DNA from: Petaurus breviceps papuanus
Taxonomy: Eukaryota > Chordata > Mammalia > Diprotodontia > Petauridae
Direction of reading: 5' to 3'
NCBI GenBank assembly: GCA_028583685.1
Contig: JAMXIF010001178.1
Span: 2,055,872 to 2,119,871 of the forward strand
Length of the DNA stretch: 64,000 nt
A program made the position numbers and the translations under genes. The notes beneath the pieces were generated by a model. That model saw nothing but the letters and a program-made list of their open reading frames with translations, did no database searches and was not told where the DNA came from. Shown here in pieces: positions 11,942 through 64,000 of this stretch. Positions within the stretch are counted from its first letter, which is position 1. Each line of letters opens with the position of its first letter.

Positions 11942-12959
11942 GCAAGGAGCCATGGTGGATTAGGGGCAGCTACCCAGCTAAACCCTCCCAACCTTAAACT
12001 CCAAACCACTTTAAAATAATACCTCAAATCAAATTTTGAAGCAGAAGAACCAACAAAAGGTCAGGGTGAGACATTTTTTCTAGCCTAATAAAAGTTAAGA
12101 GGTTGGCAGTGGAAGTCTTTATCACTAGGGTGGAGGCTTATCTGGAGCCCACACTGGCTGTGGTGACAACAGTGACTTCTGTAGCAGCAGTAGCAGCTTT
12201 AGAAGACCTCAGAACAGAGATGGGAAGGGAGTCAGACAACTGGTCAGAAATTACAAAAGACTACACTGGGTACAGTTGGCATCAATTGTCAACTCTATCA
12301 CAGTTCTGGGTCAGAGTTCCAGGGTGGACAGAATTGATGGTCAGTCATAAGGAAGCAGAGCCTTAGTCACAGTTACAAAGCAAAGAGGAACACTAGCATT
12401 CATGGTTGCAAGGGACCAGGGACCCTTCCTGGGTAAAGACAGAATACAGAGCAGGAAGACTGTGATCATACCTCTCCCAGGATCACATCATCTTAGAAGC
12501 ACCAAAAACTTGCAGACCCACAGAAGTAGTTCTGAAAACAGCAGCATCATAAAGTTTGCAGCTTGGAACAGGGCCTCCCCACCTCCAGGTAAGCAGAGTA
12601 CAACTTTAACATAAAGTTCAAAGTTAAGAAATTGACTGAAAAAATGAGCAAACAACAAAAAAAGAATTTGACCATAAAAAGCTACTATGGTGGCAAGGAA
12701 GACCAAGACATAAACTCAGAAGAAGATAACAATGGGAAAACAGCTACCCCACCAAAAAAAAACCCTCATAGAAAAATGCTACTTGGATCCAAACCCAATA
12801 AGAATTCCTGGAAGAGTTAAAGAAAGAGATAAGAGTAGCAGGAGCAAAATTGGGAAAAGAAATGAGAGTGATGCAAGAAAATTATGAAAAGAAAATTAAC
12901 AGCTTGATAAAAGAGGCACAAAAATACTGAAGAAAATAATATCTTAAAAAAATAGAATT
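11942..12959 (+). mobile_element. Outer L1-type LINE: 5' UTR and ORF1 start
   Basis: Starts GCAAGGAGCCATGGTGGA, a L1 5' end of a different subtype from the two HAL1 copies. ORF1 begins MSKQQKKNLTIKS at 12644. Target duplication AAAATGCAG at 11933-11941 matches 18417-18425, so the whole stack to 18416 appears to have grown inside one insertion. It breaks off in ORF1 at 12959. Confidence 0.65.
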
Positions 12960-14733
12960 GGGTGGAGTCAAGATGGCAGAGTAAAAGCCAGGATTTGCTT
13001 GAATTCATCCTCAAACCCTTCCAAATACCTGTAAAAATCACTCTAAACAAATTCTAGAGCTGCAGAAGCCACAAAATGACAGAAACGCAACTCCAGTCCA
13101 AGATAGTCTGGAAGGATGACAGGAAGGGTACATTGCACCAGGCTGGGAGCAGAGCACAGTATGTATGGGCTGTGCTGTGCACAGACAGGACTGAAGCTGG
13201 CCTCAGGGGACTGAATCAGCTGTGGAAATTTCCAGACTTCTCAACCCAGAAACACCAAGAACAGTGTGAAAGGTCAGTAGGGGAACTCAGTAGGAGCTGA
13301 GTGAAAGACAAGAGCAGTCTGGTCCCAACCCTGAGGTGATGGAGGTGGAGGCAGTGGCGGCAGCAGCACTGGTTGCTTCTGGAGCTCTGGGCCCACAGAC
13401 TGTGGGGGATCCAGTGGCTGATACAAAATCCCAGAAGCCTGGGACAGTACGCCTACCCCACCCCCACTGGAAGTTGGGTCCTGCCTTGACAGGGAGATGA
13501 GTAAACAGTGTAAAATGTCAGACTCTAAAATCTTACTTTGGTGACAAAGATCAAAACATACATCCAGAAGAAGACAACAAAGTCAAAGCGCCTACATCAA
13601 AAGCCTCCAATAAATATGTGAATTTCTCACAGACCGTGGAAGGGCTCAAAAGGGATTTTGAAAATCAAGAAAAAGAAGTAGAGGAAAATTTGGGAAGAGA
13701 AATGAGAGTGATGCAAGAAAATCATGAAAACTAATGAACAGCTTGCTAAAGGAGACCCAAAAAGTACTGAAGAAAATAACACCTTAAAAAATGGACTAGC
13801 ACAAATGGCAAAAGATGTCAAAAAAAAAAAAAGATGTTCAAAAGTCAGTGAGGAGAAGAATGCCCTAAAAAGCAGAATTGGCCAAATGGAAAAGGCAGTC
13901 CAAAAGTTCACTGAAGAAAAGAATTCCTTCAAAATTAGAATGGAGCAAATGAAAGCTAAATGACTTTGTGAAAAATCAAGGAATTATTAAACAGAACCAA
14001 AAGAATGAAAAAAAAATAGGAGACAAGGTGAAATATCTTATTTGAAAAACTACTGGCCTAGAAAATAGATCCAGGAGATATAATTTTTAAAAAAGAGCCT
14101 CGACATCATCTTTCAAGAAATTGTCAATTTATCAGTTATCAAATTATCAATTATTAATATGCTCTGATATTCTAGAACCAGAGGGTAAAACAGAAATTAT
14201 AACAATCCACCAATCACTTCTTGAAAAGGATCCCAAAAGGAAAACTCATAGGAATATTGTATTACTATCCAGAGTTCCATGGTCAAGGAGAAAATATTAT
14301 AAGCAGCCAGAAAGAAACAATTTGAGTGTCATGGAGATACAATCAGGATAACACAAAACCTAGTAGTTTCTACATTAAGGGATCAAAGGGCTTGGGATAT
14401 GATATTCTGGAGGTTAGAGGGACTAGGATTAAAACCCAGCAAAAATGAGTATAATACTTCAGGGGAAAATACAGATATTCAATGAAATAGAGAACTTTCA
14501 AACATTCTTGCTGAAAATATGAGAGCTGAAAAGAAAATTTGACTTTCAAATATAAGAATCAAGAGAATCATGAAAAGGTAAACAGGAAAGAGAAATCATA
14601 AGGGACTTATTAAAGTTGAACTGTTTACATTCCTACATGGAAAGATTATATTTATAACTCATGAGACCATTCTCAGTCTTAGGGTAGTTGGAGGAAATAG
14701 ATAGGTAGATAGATGACAGATAGATAGATAGAT

Positions 14734-14780
<47 letters not shown>

Positions 14781-15620
14781 GGCACAGGGTGAGTTGAATA
14801 TGAAGGGATGATGTCTAAAAAAATAAAAATAAGGGGTGAGAGGAATATATTGGGAGAAAGAGAAAGGGAGAGATACAATGGGGTAAATTATCTCACATAA
14901 AAGAGGCAAGAAAAAGATTTCACAATGGAGGAGAAGAGGGGGAGGGGGAGAGGCAACGAGTGAACTTTACTGTCATTGGATTTGACATAAGGAGAGAATA
15001 ACATACGAACTCAATTGGGTTTCTTACCCTACAGGAAAGTAAGGAGGAAGGGGATAAGGGGGAAGGAGTGGTAGAAGGGATGACAGATTGGGGGAGGGAG
15101 TAGTCAGAAGCAAACACTTTTGAAAAAGGTCAGGGTCAAAGGAGAAAATAGAGTAACTGGGGGGTGGGAAGGGATGGAAGGAAATATACTTAGTCTTTCA
15201 CAACATGACTATTATGGAAGTGTTTTGGATAACTACACATATATAACTTATACTGAATTGCTTTGTCTTCTCAATGAGGGTGGGTGGAGAGGGAAGAAGG
15301 TAGAGAATTTGTAACTCAAAGTTAAAAAAAAAACAAATGTAAAAAACATTGTTTTTACATGCAACTGGGAAATAAGATATGCAGGAAATGGGATAGAGAA
15401 ATCTATCTTGCCCTACAAGAAAATAAGGGGGAAGGGGATAATGGGGGGGGGCATGATAGAAGAGAGGGCAGACTGGGGGAAGGGGTAATCAGAATGCACA
15501 CCAGCTTGGGGTGGAGGGAGGGGAAAGATGGGGAGAAAATTTAGAACTGAAAATCTTGTAGAAATGAATGTTGAAAATGAAAAATAAAGCAATTCATTTT
15601 TTTAAATAAACTGAGAAAAT
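12960..15620 (+). mobile_element. Second HAL1 copy, nested in the outer LINE
   Basis: Starts GGGTGGAGTCAAGATGGCAG, the canonical marsupial L1 5' end. The ORF1 remnant reads EENNTLKNGLAQMAK and later KYYKQPERNN across frames, and the 3' UTR ends GAAAATCTTGTAGAAATGAA before an A-rich tail. There is no ORF2. It interrupts the outer ORF1, which resumes at about 15660-15690. The right boundary is approximate. Confidence 0.75.
14698..14780 (+). repeat. (GATA)n microsatellite
   Basis: About 80 bases of GATA/GATG units inside the 3' UTR of the HAL1 copy. The matching place in the first copy (9110-9215) has TATATG/CATA units instead. Confidence 0.9.
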
Positions 15621-15659
15621 TATTTTAAAAAATTACACCTTCAAAAAAAGACCCCTACA

Positions 15660-16964
15660 ACAACAATTTTATACACAGTACCAAATGGTCTAATGGGAAA
15701 AGAGGTACAAAAACTCATTGAAGAAAATAAATCCTTAAAAATTAGAATTCAGAAAGTAGAAGCTAATGACTCCAGAAGACTTCAAGAAATAATAAAACAA
15801 AATCAAAAGAATGAAAAAATAGAAGAAAAATTGAAGTATCTCATTGGAAAAACTACTAAATTAGAAAACAGATTGAGGAGAGATAATTTAAAAATTGTTG
15901 AACTCCTTGAAAGCCATGATCAAAGAAAGAACCTAGACATCATATTTCAAGAAATCATCAAGGAAAACTGTTCTCATATCTTAAATCCAGAGGGTAAAAT
16001 AGAAATGGAAAGAATCCTCCCATTACCTCCTGAAAGATATCCTCACATAAAAACTCCATGAAATATTATAATAAAATTCCAGAACTCCTAGGTCAAAGAG
16101 AAAATACATTAGGCAACCAGAAAGAAACAAGTCAAATATCACTGAGCCACAGTTAGGACAACACAAGATTTAGCAGCTTCTACATTAAAGGAGAGGAGGG
16201 TTTGGAATATTATATTCCAGAAGGGCAAAAGAACTACAATTAGAAGAAAAAAATGCCTGCCCAGAAAAACTGAGCATAATCCTTCAGGAAAAAAAATTGG
16301 ATATTTAATGAATCGAGGACTTTTAAACAGTTCTGATGAAAAGACCAGAGCTGAATAGAAAATTTGACTTTCAAATATAAGACTCAAAAGAAGCATAAAA
16401 AGGTAAGAAGAAAAGAGAAATCATAAGGGTTTCAATAAGGTTAACCTGTTTGTATTCCTACATGGGAAAATGATGCTTGCAACTCCCAAAAAACCTTTTT
16501 TATTATTAGGGAAGTTAGAAAGCACAAGTATGAGTTGAATATGATGAGATAATTATCTAAAAATAAAATTAAGGGGTGAGAATGAAGAATGCACTGGGAG
16601 AAGGGGAAAGGAAGAGGGAGAATGGAGTAAAATACCTGACATAAAAGAGGTCTAAAAGATTTTACAGTGCTGGAGAAGAGCAGAGGGGAGCATGCGAATC
16701 TTACTCTCATTGGAATTGGCTCAAAGAGGAAATAACATACACTTTCAGGTGTATGTAGAAGTCTATCTTACCACACAAGAAAGTAGGATGGGAAGGGCAT
16801 AAGAGAAGGGTGGGACTGATAGAAGGGAAGGCAGATTGGGGGAGGTAAAAGCCACAAGCAAAACACTTTAGGGAATGGACAGGGTGAAAGGAAACAGAGT
16901 AGGATAAACAGGGGGAAATAAGATGGAGGGAAATACATAGCTGGTCATCATTACTATGAAAAAA
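15660..16964 (+). mobile_element. Outer LINE: rest of ORF1 and downstream region
   Basis: An open frame of 122 codons at 15693-16058 reads GKEVQKLIEENKS and then NLKIVELLESHDQRKN, the ORF1 coiled coil and RRM-like block. The degraded C-terminal domain follows to about 16400, then a purine-rich untranslated region like that of the HAL1 copies. It breaks off at TTACTATG, 16964. Confidence 0.65.
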
Positions 16965-18001
16965 AAATATAGCTATTGCTCTGATAAAGACCTTTTTTCA
17001 CAAATATATAGAAAAGTGGGGCAAATTTATAGAAATAAGAGCTATTCATCAATTGATAACTGACCAAAGGATATGAACAGGCAGTTTTCAGCAAAGTAAC
17101 TGAAGCTATCTATAGCCATATGAAAAAAAAAATTGTTCTAAATCACTATTGATCAGAGAAGTGCAAATTAAAATAACTCTGAGCTACCATCACACACCTA
17201 ACAGATTAGCTAATATGACAGAAAAGGAAAATGACAAATGTTTGAGGGACTGTGAGAAAATTGAGACATTAATGCACTATTGGTGAAGTTGAATGCTGAT
17301 TCAACCATTCTGGAGAACAATTTGGAACTATGCTCCAAGGGCTACAAAACCATGCATATGATTTAACCAAGAAATACCACTATTAGGTCTGTATCCCAAA
17401 GGGATATTTTAAAAATAAAATGATCTATGTGTACAAAAATATTTATAGCAGCTCTTTAAGTGGTGACAAAGAATTGGAAATTCAGGGGATGTCTATCAAT
17501 TGAGGAATAGATGAATAAGTTGTGTATGATTTTGATAAAATGCTGTGTTATAAGAAATGACAAGCAGGATGCTCTCAGAAAAAAGCCTGGAAAGACTTGT
17601 ATGAACTGATACAAAGTGAAATGAGTAGAATCAGGAGAATTTTATACACAGTACCAGCAATATTGTATGATGACTTACTGTGCATACCTTACCTATTCCC
17701 AGCAATACAATGATCCAAGACAATTCTTAAGCACTTATGATGAAAGGTGCTGGTGGAGCTAATTGAAGTTACTTTTTTTTACTTTGTTTTTCTTCTTGTT
17801 GTTTTTGTCTGTATTTTTTTCACAGTTTGACTTATATGGAAATATGTTTTGCATGACTACGCATGTTTATCCAATATCAGATTTCTTGCCTTTTCAATCT
17901 AGGGGGGAGGAGGGTGAGAATTTGGAATTCAAAATTGGAAAAAAAAATCTAAAGTTGTTTTTAGATGTAATCAGGAAAGATAAAATTTAAAATAAAATAA
18001 A
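16965..18001 (+). mobile_element. L1 3' fragment (ORF2 C-terminus and 3' UTR)
   Basis: Contains the marsupial L1 ORF2 end (CAAAGAATTGGAAATTCAGG; GCTCTTTAAGTGGTGACA) and the 3' UTR with TTTTGCATGACTACGCATG, ending in an A-rich tail near 18000. It is 5' truncated, with many disablements. Confidence 0.7.
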
Positions 18002-18416
18002 TGATAAGGGAAGTGTTTCAGAAAAACATGGTAATATCTATAGGAACTGATACAAAGTGAAGTGAGCAGAACTAGGAGGTCATTGTGAATAGCAGTAGTA
18101 ATATTGCAATGATGATTAACTGTGAAAGACAGCTAATCTGATTAACACCATGATCCAAGATAATTTCAAAGGGCTCATGGTGAAAAAATGCTATGCACCT
18201 CTAGAGAGACCTCTGAATACAAGTTGAAGTATAATTTCCTCACTTTATTTTTCTGTTTTTTTTAAATATGGATAATATGGAAATATGTTTTGTATGATTT
18301 CACATGTATAACTGATATGCTGTTTACCTTCTCAGTGGGTGGGGGGGAGGGAGGGAGGAATTTGGAATTCAAAATTTAAAAATAAAAGAATGTCAAAAAT
18401 AAGTAATAAAAATTTT
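18002..18416 (+). mobile_element. L1 3' UTR fragment
   Basis: A second L1 3' end in tandem: GAACTGATACAAAGTGAAG, TGATCCAAGATAATTTC, TTTTGTATGATTTCACATG and GGAATTTGGAATTCAAAAT, then an A-rich tail up to the AAAATGCAG duplication. It may be the true 3' end of the outer LINE. Confidence 0.65.
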
Positions 18417-20011
18417 AAAATGCAGCTAAAATACGTACTTGCCACTTCCTTAGTGCTCTCTGCATGATCTTAGGCATGTCACTTAACCATCAAAGCCTCA
18501 GTTTCCTCATCTGTAAAATAAGGGAAGTGGACTAGATGGCTACTGAGACCCCTTTCAGCTCAATTGTCTTATGATCCCCACATATGGTGATTTTATTTTA
18601 CTTCCTGCCTAGAATGTCTTCTTTTCTCCTTCTCTCTAAACACATTCTAGTCATTCTTTTAGGATTTTTTTTTTAATACCATAACTCATGCTGGCCTCTC
18701 CTTCTCCTGGCCTTCCATTGCACATAGTCTGCACCGAAAAAAAATGGCTCAAAGATATCCAATCTCATCTGATTCTTTAATTGTTTTGCACATTTGTAGC
18801 TAGACTCTAATTTCCTGGAGAGCAGAAACTATGTGTTCCTTCAACATTCCCAACCTTTCCCCAGCACTAAACAGAGAATTGGGAGCATAGTACACATTCA
18901 AGAAACACTAGCTTAATTGACAGAAGCAAAATCCATACTCACCAGACCCTCTGTTTCTGGTCTAGAGTCTTCCAAACTCAAAAAGAGAATAAGTTAAGAG
19001 ATCATTTGACTTAACATCATACTGGAAGGGAACCTTGAAAATCATCTGGCCCCACTACCCTTCTTTTACAAATGCAGAAACGGGCTTACAACAATGAAAT
19101 GATTTACCAAAGTCACACAGCAAAATCAGTGACTCAGGATTCGAATCAATTCGAAATTGGCTTCCGTTCTGAGTTTTCCCCACTATAATCCTATGACTTG
19201 ACTAATCCTTTTAATTTTCAAAATTTCTCCCATGACTATATTAGCAAAGCTTCCCAATAGCAATATGGTCTATGATCTTTTCAGCTGTGCCAACTACATT
19301 GCAGTGAAGAGTTCCATGACATATTTCAGCATCTGAGGGAGACAAGCTTTTAACTTAAATTAGATGCTAAGTAAACTGGAGATTTGTCTCATTCCAACAT
19401 CTCTCTATAGAGTACAGTGCCCAGTGCACAGTAAGTGCCTAATAAATGCTTATTAATTGATTTACTGTTTAAAAGAAACAAATTCATCATCTGTAGCTAA
19501 GTCAATATCTACTTTCTTTAAAGGGGAGGCGTTGTTTCTGAAATTTAAAAAAAAAGTTGTCTCTCTATAGAGTTTGTCTTACTTGTCTCTCTTTAATAAA
19601 GTTCATTATTTTGGGAAATTCTAGACTATCTCAGAGTCTGTTGGCACATCAATAGATGCAGGGTAAGAGGGTGTAATCAGGCTCCAACATACTTAAGAAG
19701 ACATCCACATCACTTTGGTTAAGGTGGAAACAGGAAACTTGATTTATTGAAAAAAAAACTATTACATTTTATTCCCTTGTTACACAGGTTTAAAATATTT
19801 AAAAATACCCCTTCCCTGGGCATTACAGTTGAACTTTATGACATGTTTTCTGGGCTCTGGGGAAATGCACAATACGTCATTTGAAAGTATATTTCAAAGG
19901 GCTTTATGCATTAGCATCTCTTCCATAGTTTTTTCTTTTCTTCCTTTTAATCAGCATCTATTCAAGTCATATATATTAGGGCAAAAAATAAAATTACACA
20001 AAAAGAATTTC
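18417..20011. other. Intergenic DNA just downstream of COL5A1
   Basis: Decayed repeats only: MIR sense at 18470-18575 (CCTCAGTTTCCTCATCTGTA), L2 3' part at 18590-18930, MIR antisense at 19015-19200, and an L2/MIR tail at 19400-19465. No gene seen. Confidence 0.5.
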
Positions 20012-20030
20012 TGCAAATATAAGAAGTAAT

Positions 20031-20036
20031 TTTATT
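20031..20036 (-). terminator. COL5A1: Probable polyadenylation signal of COL5A1 (AATAAA)
   Basis: AATAAA on the minus strand, about 2.5 kb after the stop codon. It is followed by a T-rich stretch with TTTTTGTGTAA and TTTTATTTTTTG, as expected for a downstream element. Cleavage would fall near 20010-20020. Confidence 0.55.
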
Positions 20037-20369
20037 GCCATATACTGTAGCTAAAGTGGTCTTGGGGGGGGAGTAAGGGACATGGGACAAGTTTGGACTT
20101 CATTACAAATTACAATAGTTTGAAGGCATCAACAGGGGGAGAAAAAAAATACAAAGAAATTAAAAGGACAAAACTCCTTTGATGAGAAATTATCACAGAA
20201 TCACATGACCTAGATGAAAATCACATGGAATGAACGCAACCATTCTCTATGGCTTTTCTCTCTTGAGGAGATGAATTTGTGATCTTTTGATTGTTTGCTA
20301 CCTCTTGGAATATGACTGCAGACCAATCCAGGAGCTAGACTTTTCTTTGGCATGAACATATATTTTTGC

Positions 20370-20375
20370 TTTATT
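20370..20375 (-). terminator. COL5A1: Possible alternative proximal polyadenylation signal (AATAAA)
   Basis: A second AATAAA on the minus strand, about 340 bases before the distal one, in the context CCAATAAAGC. It would give a shorter 3' UTR. No transcript evidence is available here. Further AATAAA copies near 19743 and 19768 could serve a longer form. Confidence 0.25.
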
Positions 20376-21890
20376 GGAGGGGATTCATGTGCCCCCCTCA
20401 AAGAATCTGCTGTAATTTCCTAAGCTAGTACCATTTCCCAAGTTGGGGTGAGTAGGCACGATGGGAGGCACCAAGGCAAAGCACCATAACAGTCAGTATC
20501 CCAGCCTTCTGTGGCAAACTCAGCTACCATCCCAGTGGAACACCCTGGGGACCCTTGGACTCTCTCCCCTAGAACCAACTCAAGTTTCCCTTTTCACAAT
20601 TGGAAAGGACATCATGTGCAGGTAACTTTTCACAGTAAATGATCCCCTTTCCTTCCTGACTCCTGGAGCCCATCTTTACCTGCTCTTTCCAACTCAAACT
20701 CGGGCCCCTACCCCACAAGGAGGGACAAGCCACATCCATACATACATGGAGGGAGTGTTTCCACTGCAGAGACCCCTGGGAAGGAATCTGCAGAAGAATG
20801 TGTCCGTGGCTTTTGCAGATGGAAATTCAAAATGCTTACGTGGAAAGAAGGCTGTGTGAACGCAGGGCTTCTGGCAGCCATGCTAGGAATTATGAAGCTA
20901 ATTGCACATTTCTCTGTCTAAGCTGTTTTTAAGGCAGCCCAGCTGAGACAGCTCACATGATAACTGGACAGATCCATCTTCATTTCAGTACAATGAACAA
21001 ACATAAATTAGCACCACAAACATTCAGGAACTGAATACAATCTGGGATAATTACAACCAGAGAACATGTATGAATAGTCTTTTCTTTTTTTTCCAAACCA
21101 AGTAAGTACACAAAATACTTTCTACATGGGAATGATAAGCTACCAATAAGACAATAAGAGACAGACAGAGAGGGAGTGTGGGCATGGGGAGAGTGCTTTC
21201 CACATACTGAATGGGTGTGAAGGTGACATGAATTTATATTAAGGTCCAGGGCATGAGGCACAGGCTATACAGGCAATTGCCAATGCACAGAAAGTAGGGA
21301 GAATGCATCATGACTGGGCACCCCCAGTGTTGTGTTAAGGAGTTCTTAAGATAGCACCACAAAAGAAATGTTTAAAAAAAAGCACCAATTTTCACTTATC
21401 ATTTATAGAAAACAAGATTTCCCTGCCATATACATTCTCCCATCAGGATCTATAGGAAGAAAAAGAAAATGTGTGGTTTTTTTTTTTTTCGGAAAAAAAT
21501 TGCAAATTAATTTAAACTTGCCTATGAAGGGAAACATGCATAGAAAAGGCAGAATCAGAAATTGGGTTCCTCTTTAATTGTTGCTTTTTTCCATTTAAAA
21601 AGCAGAGTTGATGAAATGTCTCTGGGAACAGTGGCACCAACATGTTTGTTTTGTTTTTCCATGGGCAGCCCTCTCTAGCATGAATTCTTGCTTACTTGTA
21701 TACTTTTCCCTTCTGTGGCAATTTCTCAGCTGAGGGTTCCCATTGCTAATTAGTAATGGAGAGCAAGAACAGCATTCAGATGAGTTGTCCCTGTTTCTAA
21801 AGTTTCCCATTGGAATTGTGGTTTCATCTGCATGCATAGTGAGAAGCCAGGAATACTTAACATTTATAATAATCTACAATACAAATATTT

Positions 21891-22057
21891 ACTTACAAAC
21901 TTACAAAAATATAAGCACCTTTAGTACATGGGAAAGGTATGCACAGAACGACATTTAGCAATCATCTTTGGGGGGATTTTTTTTTTTTTAATAAATGGAG
22001 GTACTAACAATTGTGGGAATGACCTTTACAAAATTTGCTTCAGAACATTTTTTTGAA
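21891..22057. repeat. 3' UTR segment duplicated in the last intron (copy A)
   Basis: Direct repeat of 23508-23668. Both begin ACTTACAARCTTACAAAAAT and end CAGAACATTTTTTGAA. About four substitutions and length changes in a T-run separate them. Confidence 0.85.
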
Positions 22058-22569
22058 GGTCAAGTGAATAGCACATTTTCAAGTTTCTTTTGTTATTTCT
22101 AAAAACAAAACATGGTCCATAAATACCGATTGGTTGCAAGCTGTGATAAGAAAAATCTTTGCCCCATTTTTTTCCTTTTTCTTTTTGCCATGATATGTTG
22201 GAGGGGATGAATGGTGAAGTCCACAGAGAAACTGAAGAAACAAGCATTTGGTGGGTTGTTGTACAGTACTTGGCTTTTGATTGGCTGCCTGCCACGGATG
22301 ATTCATCTAGGTCATGTGATTCGGTTCCTGGTGGGGGAGGGGTTCTCTCTTCATTCTCTCTCTTGGTTTTAGATTCAACACAGTGAGTGCAATGGCACAG
22401 TTGAATTCAGGTGGATTGGAAGGGGTTGGGGTGAACTTAAAAAAGAGACCATTTGCTGTCCAGTATCAGAACGTGCGTGAAACACGCAAAAAAAAACAAA
22501 ACAAAACAAAAAAAAAATGGTGAAATGAGGTTACGAGGTTGCTCATTTGGAGACTAGTTTTGGGGGCTC

Positions 22570-63441
<40,872 letters not shown>

Positions 63442-63519
63442 CTGTTGGACGAAAAGGAAACACAATTATCTGCTGAACATAAATAGAGTGCAGAGGACTC
63501 AGTTCCAGGAGCCGAAGCT

Positions 63520-63690
63520 TGTCAATTTAGAGCTGGAAGGGATTGTAGAGGTATTATCACTCCCATTTTACAGATGGGGAAATTGAAAACCAGAGGTCTT
63601 AAGTGACTTGTGTTTAAGGTAGGATTCGAACCCAGGTCTTCTTAACTGCAAGTTCAGTCTCCTCTCCATTGCATCATGATGCCTCTCCTT
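63520..63690 (-). repeat. MIR relic, antisense
   Basis: GAGCTGGAAGGGATTGTAGA, CCATTTTACAGATGGGGAAA, AGTGACTTGTGTTTAAGG. Beyond it, 63691-64000 shows nothing recognised. Confidence 0.65.
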
Positions 63691-64000
63691 GAGTATTACT
63701 TTTGCTGAAGAGGAACAATATGCTTAGAAGATGATCTTTTGGTACTAGCACTGTGGGCTGCTCCACACTGCCTTACACTTCAGTGCACATCTACTGGCAG
63801 AAGTAATCCTGACATACTCTTTGCTCTTGGAATGCTAAGCTTCTCTTTAATTTCCTTTATCATTAAAAAAAAAATTAATGATGGAAGATTTCATTTAAAG
63901 GCCTGAAGTCAGGAAGAAATCTACTGCAAACTGCAAATGGAATGTATGTAGATAGTTTCACATCCATTTCCTTCTTTTTATACATAGGAAATATGTTAAG

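Larger units (their letters stand above)
20012..22569 (-). other. COL5A1: COL5A1 3' untranslated region (approximate end)
   Basis: About 2.5 kb without a credible reading frame between the stop codon and an AATAAA followed by a T/GT-rich stretch on the minus strand. The length agrees with the long 3' UTR known for human COL5A1. It is largely free of interspersed repeats, unlike its flanks, which suggests constraint. Homopurine and homopyrimidine runs occur near 21480, 21980 and 22490. A ~165-base part (21891-22057) recurs in the last intron. The exact cleavage site is inferred. Confidence 0.7.

Noticed and set aside
1-20011. A second gene downstream of COL5A1
   Set aside because: I found no run of exon-like frames with splice sites. 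The longest protein-like frames here are L1/HAL1 ORF1 pieces.

Overview
The window is mammalian nuclear DNA, almost certainly from a marsupial. It is AT-rich, CpG-poor and packed with marsupial-type interspersed repeats: MAR1-like tRNA-derived SINEs, MIR/CORE-SINEs, L2 and CR1/L3 relics, marsupial L1, and ORF1-only 'half-L1' (HAL1) copies. I cannot tell which marsupial. I saw no retroviral or LTR element, no tRNA, rRNA or CRISPR, and nothing bacterial.

The only gene I can support is the 3' portion of COL5A1 (procollagen alpha1(V)) on the minus strand. Nineteen coding exons lie between 63441 and 22570, followed by a 3' UTR of about 2.5 kb that ends near 20012. From 5' to 3' on the gene: thirteen exons of 54, 108 or 36 bp, each starting on an intact glycine codon, encode the last part of the triple helix. 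Exon 45573-45828 ends the helix and carries the RTRR furin site and the first two C-propeptide cysteines. Exon 44708-44820 carries a DPNQGC calcium site. Two 69-bp exons (38060-38128 and 37926-37994) form a tandem, mutually exclusive pair. Exon 30732-30965 carries the chain-selection region and a glycosylation sequon, and the last exon is 22570-22716. Every helix exon ends in phase 0 and all splice sites are GT-AG. About 554 residues are encoded per isoform. The window opens inside the intron upstream of what should be human exon 49.

The stretch 1-20000 lies downstream of COL5A1 and has no recognisable gene. It holds an AT-rich tract, SINEs, an L2 relic split by a hAT-like element and a HAL1 copy (5850-11025), and a nested LINE stack (11942-18416). 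The introns hold similar repeats.

The observations most worth a second look are: (1) the duplicated exon pair only 65 nt apart; (2) a ~160-bp, nearly identical inverted repeat in the last intron whose left arm sits in a patchwork insertion inside an L2 relic; (3) a ~165-bp piece of the COL5A1 3' UTR present a second time inside the last intron; (4) a HAL1 insertion with clear target-site duplications and an apparent 3' transduction; (5) a TA-flanked DNA transposon inside a SINE; (6) a dimeric SINE inside a CR1 relic; and (7) a SINE that abuts, and may supply, the splice donor of the helix/C-propeptide exon. No wholly new biological system is evident.
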